64,000 bases of DNA. Source: Turnera subulata (Eukaryota > Streptophyta > Magnoliopsida > Malpighiales > Passifloraceae). Below the pieces are notes generated by a model, which saw only the letters and a program-made list of their open reading frames with translations, made no database searches and had not been told where the DNA came from. Shown piece after piece: positions 59,744-64,000 of the stretch. Each line of letters opens with the position of its first letter. Within the stretch, counting starts at the first letter, position 1. The stretch is from the NCBI GenBank assembly GCA_028386065.3, contig JAKUCV010002307.1, forward strand, positions 1 through 64,000, read 5' to 3'. A program made the position numbers and the translations under genes.

Positions 59744-60882
59744 GGTATGAACACAATGCGATTGATTCAGCTATCTCTTTGTATATTATTGCCAATTAAT
59801 TAGTGCACCTCTGTGTTGGGTTCTTTTGATCTGTCAAGCTAGCTGTGTATGGAAAGTATCCTAGCTATAGGAATCTATAAACCATGCTGAGTTGTGGATG
59901 AAACAAGAGCTAGGTTGGATTTAATTATCAGAAGAGCAATTGGGCTACATTTTTGACAAAAAGGTTGTTTATTCGTTCTCGGTCAGATTTAAGTTGTTGA
60001 TTTAGTTAAACGGAAGAGTCAAAATTAGGATGAATTTAATTAATTAAATTCTTTTTTTGTTGAATAGTTAATTAAATTCTTGAACGGCTAGCCCGCCAAA
60101 GCTAATATACGACCAGGTAAAAATTATCAAAAGATATAGCTGTGATCCATTAACTAACCATGAATATCTATCTAACAGGACTGGCACAACTGGATCCGAC
60201 AAATGTTTAGCATGGCAGCAAATTTTACAGTTTATGTTAATTTTCGCAAATTAAGACAAGGCATCTTGCACCTTGTATCGACAAAAATGGGAGAAGATGA
60301 GTAGTTTCAGGAGTCAAGGCGCCAACAGCAAGCAACTGTCAACACTAAATTACAGATGTAGGTAGGTATCAAAAGTTTTGTTCCTTGCTCCCCTTAATTT
60401 GGTTTAACCATGCAATTCTTTTCTAACGTTTCCAATTTTTGATCTATGAATTGGACTTATTGTTCCCTGTCGTCCTGTCGTAGGGTCCACGAATTAAGAG
60501 TTTTGGGCCAACCTTTAGACTCTATCTATATTAGGCTTCAAGCAGGATTAGGACTTGAGGCTTTCACATTAAGTTGCAAAGTAATTTATTTGTGTCGTTT
60601 CCCTTAAGCCCGCCCACACATACTCTTTTCAAGTTGTGTAGCTTAAATATTACTTAGATCGTCTTGGGTTGAAGATCCCACGTAAAACCAAAAAAAGATT
60701 TTGGGCCTTGTAGCCCAGCATGGTTAATTATACATTATTTTGAGACCCAATAGTTATACTATGATATTGGAAACAAGGGAATCTATACACCCACGTAAGG
60801 ATCGGCCCATGATTCTTGGAGCTGCATGTACTTGACCTGGTGAACAACTGAAACAATATACGACAATGAAGAATATAAGAAG
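59744..60882. other. PLAC8 promoter side and spacer
   Basis: No gene seen. It includes a clean micro-insertion at 60040-60080. Confidence 0.5.
60040..60080. repeat. Micro-insertion in 13-bp direct repeat
   Basis: TTAATTAAATTCT at 60040-60052 and 60068-60080 flanks six T plus GTTGAATAG. On the other strand it is CTATTCAAC followed by an A run. Confidence 0.65.
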
Positions 60883-61122
60883 TGTTATAAATATTGTATA
60901 TATACTGTATAAATACTGTATGTATAGTGGAGTCGCTGTACGTATGTACTGTGAATAGTGAACACGTTTTTCTATAAATACCAAAACGAAATGAATGAAA
61001 CGGTTACGAGCAATGAAGCTCGGTTCTCAGTTTTCCCTCTCTCTCTACTTTCTCTCTCCCGGGAATTCTCTCTCTCGGTTTTCCCGGTTTCTCTCTTCCG
61101 AGCAAAGCTCGGTTTTATAACA
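60883..61122 (+). mobile_element. 240-bp LTR of a retrotransposon (copia type suspected)
   Basis: Ends are TGTTATAA and TTATAACA, a perfect 8-bp inverted pair. A TATA box (CTATAAATA) lies near 60972. Directly after the LTR comes CGTTATCAGCACGA, a phrase I associate with the start of the internal region of some plant copia elements. No second LTR is visible before the gap. Confidence 0.6.
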
Positions 61123-62218
61123 CGTTATCAGCACGATACCGCCTCTACCGAGAAAGAAGAAAACCGAAGAAATAAAAAAGAAAGAAAAAATTCCGGCCGG
61201 CGGCACTGTTCACCGCGGCGGTTACTGTTCACCGGGGAGAACTTCCGGCTGCCGTTCACCTCACCTCCACCACCAGTCCCTTCCCCGTGCTGGCGCGATC
61301 TCGATGCAACCGTCCTCTTCCCTTGATGACGCCGGGATGACGAAACCCGACGGCCACCAAGCACCACCCACAGCAACGCCAGCCGCGCTGCTCCTCTCCT
61401 CACCGCCGCCTGCAGCCGGCTCCCTCGTCCCCGCGAGCTGCAGCCAACCGCAGCTGCCGCCCTCGTCTCCTCTCCCGGCCGACTTACTCCTCGCAACAAT
61501 CGACGCCGGGACCTGCTCCTCCTCGCCACCACCGACGCCGATCTGGGTTCCTCCTCTTGCTGCAGCCGTCGCCACCGCAGCCGCAGCAGCAGCCGCCACC
61601 GCACCACCAGCAGCCTCGCCTTCTCCCGTGCCGCGCCGTGTCGTCCTGCCCCTCGCCGTTCGTCACGTCGCCGGCTGCCTGCACCAAGGAGCCATGGAGA
61701 AGATGATGGCGGGATTACAGTTTAGACCCTGGGGTTTTCTGGTTCTATGCAGGTAAGTCCCTGCGATTCAGTCCTTAAGTAATTTATATTTTCAATTATA
61801 TCCTAGACGAAATTGATTATTGTTTAATTAATGTTATTTTTGTGCGATTGAATGTTGAATTAATGTTGTGTTTGGGTATTGAATGAATGGTGAGCTCGGG
61901 AAAATTTCCGAGCGCAATGAACAGTAACTATTGGCGGGAATCCGGGAGTGAACAATGAATTATTGTTTAATTCATGTTGTTTGAGTGTTTAATTACTGTT
62001 GATCTTGGATAATTAAATGTATTGTGAGCTCACGATGAGCCTCGGAGTAATGATCCGGCGCGGTGAATAGAAATTTATGTGGACTGTGAATAGTAATTTC
62101 TGGCACCGTGAAAAGTGATTTTGGCCGGAAACCGGCAAACCCAGAAGTGTTTGACCGGAATTTGAGACCTCGTGATTTTGATGGTGAATAGTGATTTTGA
62201 CCGAAATCCGAACGCCTC
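61123..62218 (+). mobile_element. Retroelement internal leader: GC-rich then degenerate repeats
   Basis: 61180-61760 is GC-rich and open for 150 codons (61304-61756) as a Pro/Ala/Ser low-complexity peptide, followed by a donor-like CAG|GTAAGTCC. 61760-62218 is AT-richer, with repeated GTGAATAGTGATTTT-type phrases up to the gap. No gag or pol motif is seen. It is probably the untranslated leader of the element starting at 60883. Confidence 0.4.
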
Positions 62219-62880
62219 NNNNNNNNNNNNNNNNNNNNNNNNNNNNNNNNNNNNNNNNNNNNNNNNNNNNNNNNNNNNNNNNNNNNNNNNNNNNNNNNNN
62301 NNNNNNNNNNNNNNNNNNNNNNNNNNNNNNNNNNNNNNNNNNNNNNNNNNNNNNNNNNNNNNNNNNNNNNNNNNNNNNNNNNNNNNNNNNNNNNNNNNNN
62401 NNNNNNNNNNNNNNNNNNNNNNNNNNNNNNNNNNNNNNNNNNNNNNNNNNNNNNNNNNNNNNNNNNNNNNNNNNNNNNNNNNNNNNNNNNNNNNNNNNNN
62501 NNNNNNNNNNNNNNNNNNNNNNNNNNNNNNNNNNNNNNNNNNNNNNNNNNNNNNNNNNNNNNNNNNNNNNNNNNNNNNNNNNNNNNNNNNNNNNNNNNNN
62601 NNNNNNNNNNNNNNNNNNNNNNNNNNNNNNNNNNNNNNNNNNNNNNNNNNNNNNNNNNNNNNNNNNNNNNNNNNNNNNNNNNNNNNNNNNNNNNNNNNNN
62701 NNNNNNNNNNNNNNNNNNNNNNNNNNNNNNNNNNNNNNNNNNNNNNNNNNNNNNNNNNNNNNNNNNNNNNNNNNNNNNNNNNNNNNNNNNNNNNNNNNNN
62801 NNNNNNNNNNNNNNNNNNNNNNNNNNNNNNNNNNNNNNNNNNNNNNNNNNNNNNNNNNNNNNNNNNNNNNNNNNNNNNNN
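62219..62880. other. Assembly gap (662 N)
   Basis: An unbroken run of N. Open frames spanning it are artefacts. Confidence 0.99.
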
Positions 62881-64000
62881 CACTAGGGAGCCTCCCCGAT
62901 GAAAAAGACTCCTGAACCAACTCCACCAAATCATCCTTAATAAGGTCCCAGGCCCTTCTATAAAAGGAAAAATTGAAACCATCGGGCCCAGGGGCTTTAT
63001 CACCATCGCAGGCCCACACCGCATTTTTTATCTCCTCAACCGAAAACTGACCCTCTAATACTCTAGCCTTCTCCTCAGACAGCTTCTTAAACTGTAACCG
63101 CCCCAATTTAAGGCGAGCACCCGTCACCGGTTTGAATAAATCAGCAAAGAACCCTTTAGCCGCTTCCTTAATCTCCTGTGGTTCCTCAAGGACCACCCCA
63201 TTCGCTGACACTTCCCTTATAGTGTTCCTCCTGCCCCTATTACAAGCTGTTGCATGAAAAAAGTTAGTGTTTTTATCCCCCAATCTGATCCAATTCAACC
63301 GAGATTTTTGTTTCCAAATACACTCCCTTTGTCTCTGTTTTAGTGCTAGATCAGATTTCAGGACCACAACCTCCCCCTTTTCCTGCACTGAAAGCGCTCT
63401 ATTCTCTGCCAGTAAATCAAAGGAATCAATTCGGGATTGTAACTTCTTTATTGAATCATCGACATGGCCAAAGACCTGCAGGTTCCACACTTTCAGAGCT
63501 CGCTTGACACAACCAAGCTTTTTGATCAATTGGTACTTCCATGGGAATTTCACACAAGCCTCCGACCAGCTAGATTTCAAAACATCATCAAAGTCTGGTG
63601 CAGAAAGCCAACAATTCAGAAACCTAAACGGCCTTGGTCCCCAGTCATGACCTTCTTGCGACAAGATCACCGGGCAGTGATCTGAGTTCCCTTTGCTTCC
63701 TGCAATCAAGTGCAAGGATGGGAACAAAATAAAGCATTCAGGATCTACAAATGCTCTATCAATCCTACTCGCCGCTATGTTATTGCCCCACGTAAACATT
63801 CTCCCTTGAAGCTCCACTTCACATAGTTCAAGAGATGAAACAAAGTTCTCAAAAGCTACGGCACCCCTTCTAGACACATAGCCACTTGAGCGGTCCTCAG
63901 GTACAAGAGTCTCATTAAAATCTCCAACAATAATAACAGGCACCATAATCCCATTTAACTGGTCGTGTAACTCGCTCCATAGATTAATCCTATCCTCCAA
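62881..64000 (-). mobile_element. L1-type LINE ORF2: endonuclease end into reverse transcriptase, partial
   Basis: An open minus-strand frame of about 370 codons enters at the right edge and runs to the gap. It has the endonuclease motifs VIIVGDFNE, SRIDRAFV and SDHCPV (catalytic Asp, Asn and His), then the linker with WKQKSRLNWIRLGDKNTNFF, then the RT start with KAPGPDGFNFSFY. No stop or shift is visible in this part. This is the best-preserved mobile element in the window and could belong to a young copy, but the rest of RT is lost in the gap. Confidence 0.92.

Noticed and set aside
61128..61756. Arg/Gly-rich minus-strand frames at 61.1-61.7 kb
   Set aside because: GC-rich leader gives open frames on both strands; none has gene structure.
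62075..63024. Open frames spanning the N run
   Set aside because: The gap hides stops. Only the part right of 62880 in the LINE frame is supported.
1..64000. CRISPR arrays, operons, bacterial signals, tRNA or microRNA genes
   Set aside because: None seen. The DNA is plant nuclear, direct repeats are transposon or duplication derived, and no complete tRNA cloverleaf or known microRNA precursor was recognised by eye.

Overview
The window is nuclear DNA from a flowering plant, probably dicot-like. Genes have many short introns with GT..AG borders and AT-rich introns and spacers, and the families present (TGA bZIP, choline-transporter-like, PLAC8, F-box/FBD, REM-type B3) are plant-typical or expanded in plants. 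Between the genes lie layered transposons: Ty1-copia, L1-type LINEs, a 5S-bearing TRIM, a tRNA-derived SINE, MITEs and a Mutator-like element. One 662-base assembly gap lies at 62219-62880.

Layout. 1-13.9 kb is a transposon graveyard: a decayed Ty1-copia pol (minus), a LINE endonuclease fragment, three 494-bp 5S-containing LTRs in tandem, a MITE-like inverted repeat, and a LINE 3' half split by a 1.57-kb TG..CA element with a 5-bp target duplication. One small doubtful gene lies near 10.3 kb. 13.9-24.9 kb is the conserved core, with two intact plus-strand genes: a 496-aa choline-transporter-like membrane protein in 7 exons and a 468-aa TGA-class bZIP factor in 11 exons. 25.6-28.5 kb holds two members of a small two-exon gene family (conserved GTGVFIPQ motif), and two more lie at 54.3-56.3 kb. 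The 28-kb and 54-kb members sit on a direct segmental duplication about 25 kb apart. The downstream copy carries a 1.57-kb element with long terminal inverted repeats that looks like a Pack-MULE.

32.0-34.6 kb carries an intact CCDC130/YJU2B-type splicing-factor gene (minus). It shares a head-to-head promoter region with an F-box locus. 36.6-47.9 kb is a tandem F-box/FBD cluster. Only the copy at 43.4-44.9 kb reads through intact; the others are broken by stops, frameshifts, deletions, a LINE, a SINE and tiny poly(A)-type insertions. The bidirectional promoter block was copied twice into the cluster at 41.9-43.2 kb. 48.4-52.3 kb is a B3-domain gene cut inside the B3 exon by a deleted copia element with complete target duplications. 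57.5-59.7 kb is an intact PLAC8-family gene with an unusually long His/Asn/Pro-rich N-terminus built on an internal duplication. The right end holds a 240-bp LTR with its leader, the gap, and an open LINE ORF2 (endonuclease into reverse transcriptase) running off the edge.

How it fits together. The intact single-copy genes are unrelated housekeeping or regulatory genes: membrane transport, transcription, splicing, and a Cys-rich membrane-associated protein. The dynamic part is the 25-56 kb interval, where segmental duplication, tandem duplication and repeated retroposition have acted on F-box, B3 and GTGVFIPQ genes. A recurrent signature is a 13-20 bp insert with an A or T run, flanked by 11-17 bp direct repeats, seen at least eight times. 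All exon models are read by eye from splice motifs, frame and family knowledge, with no transcript support.
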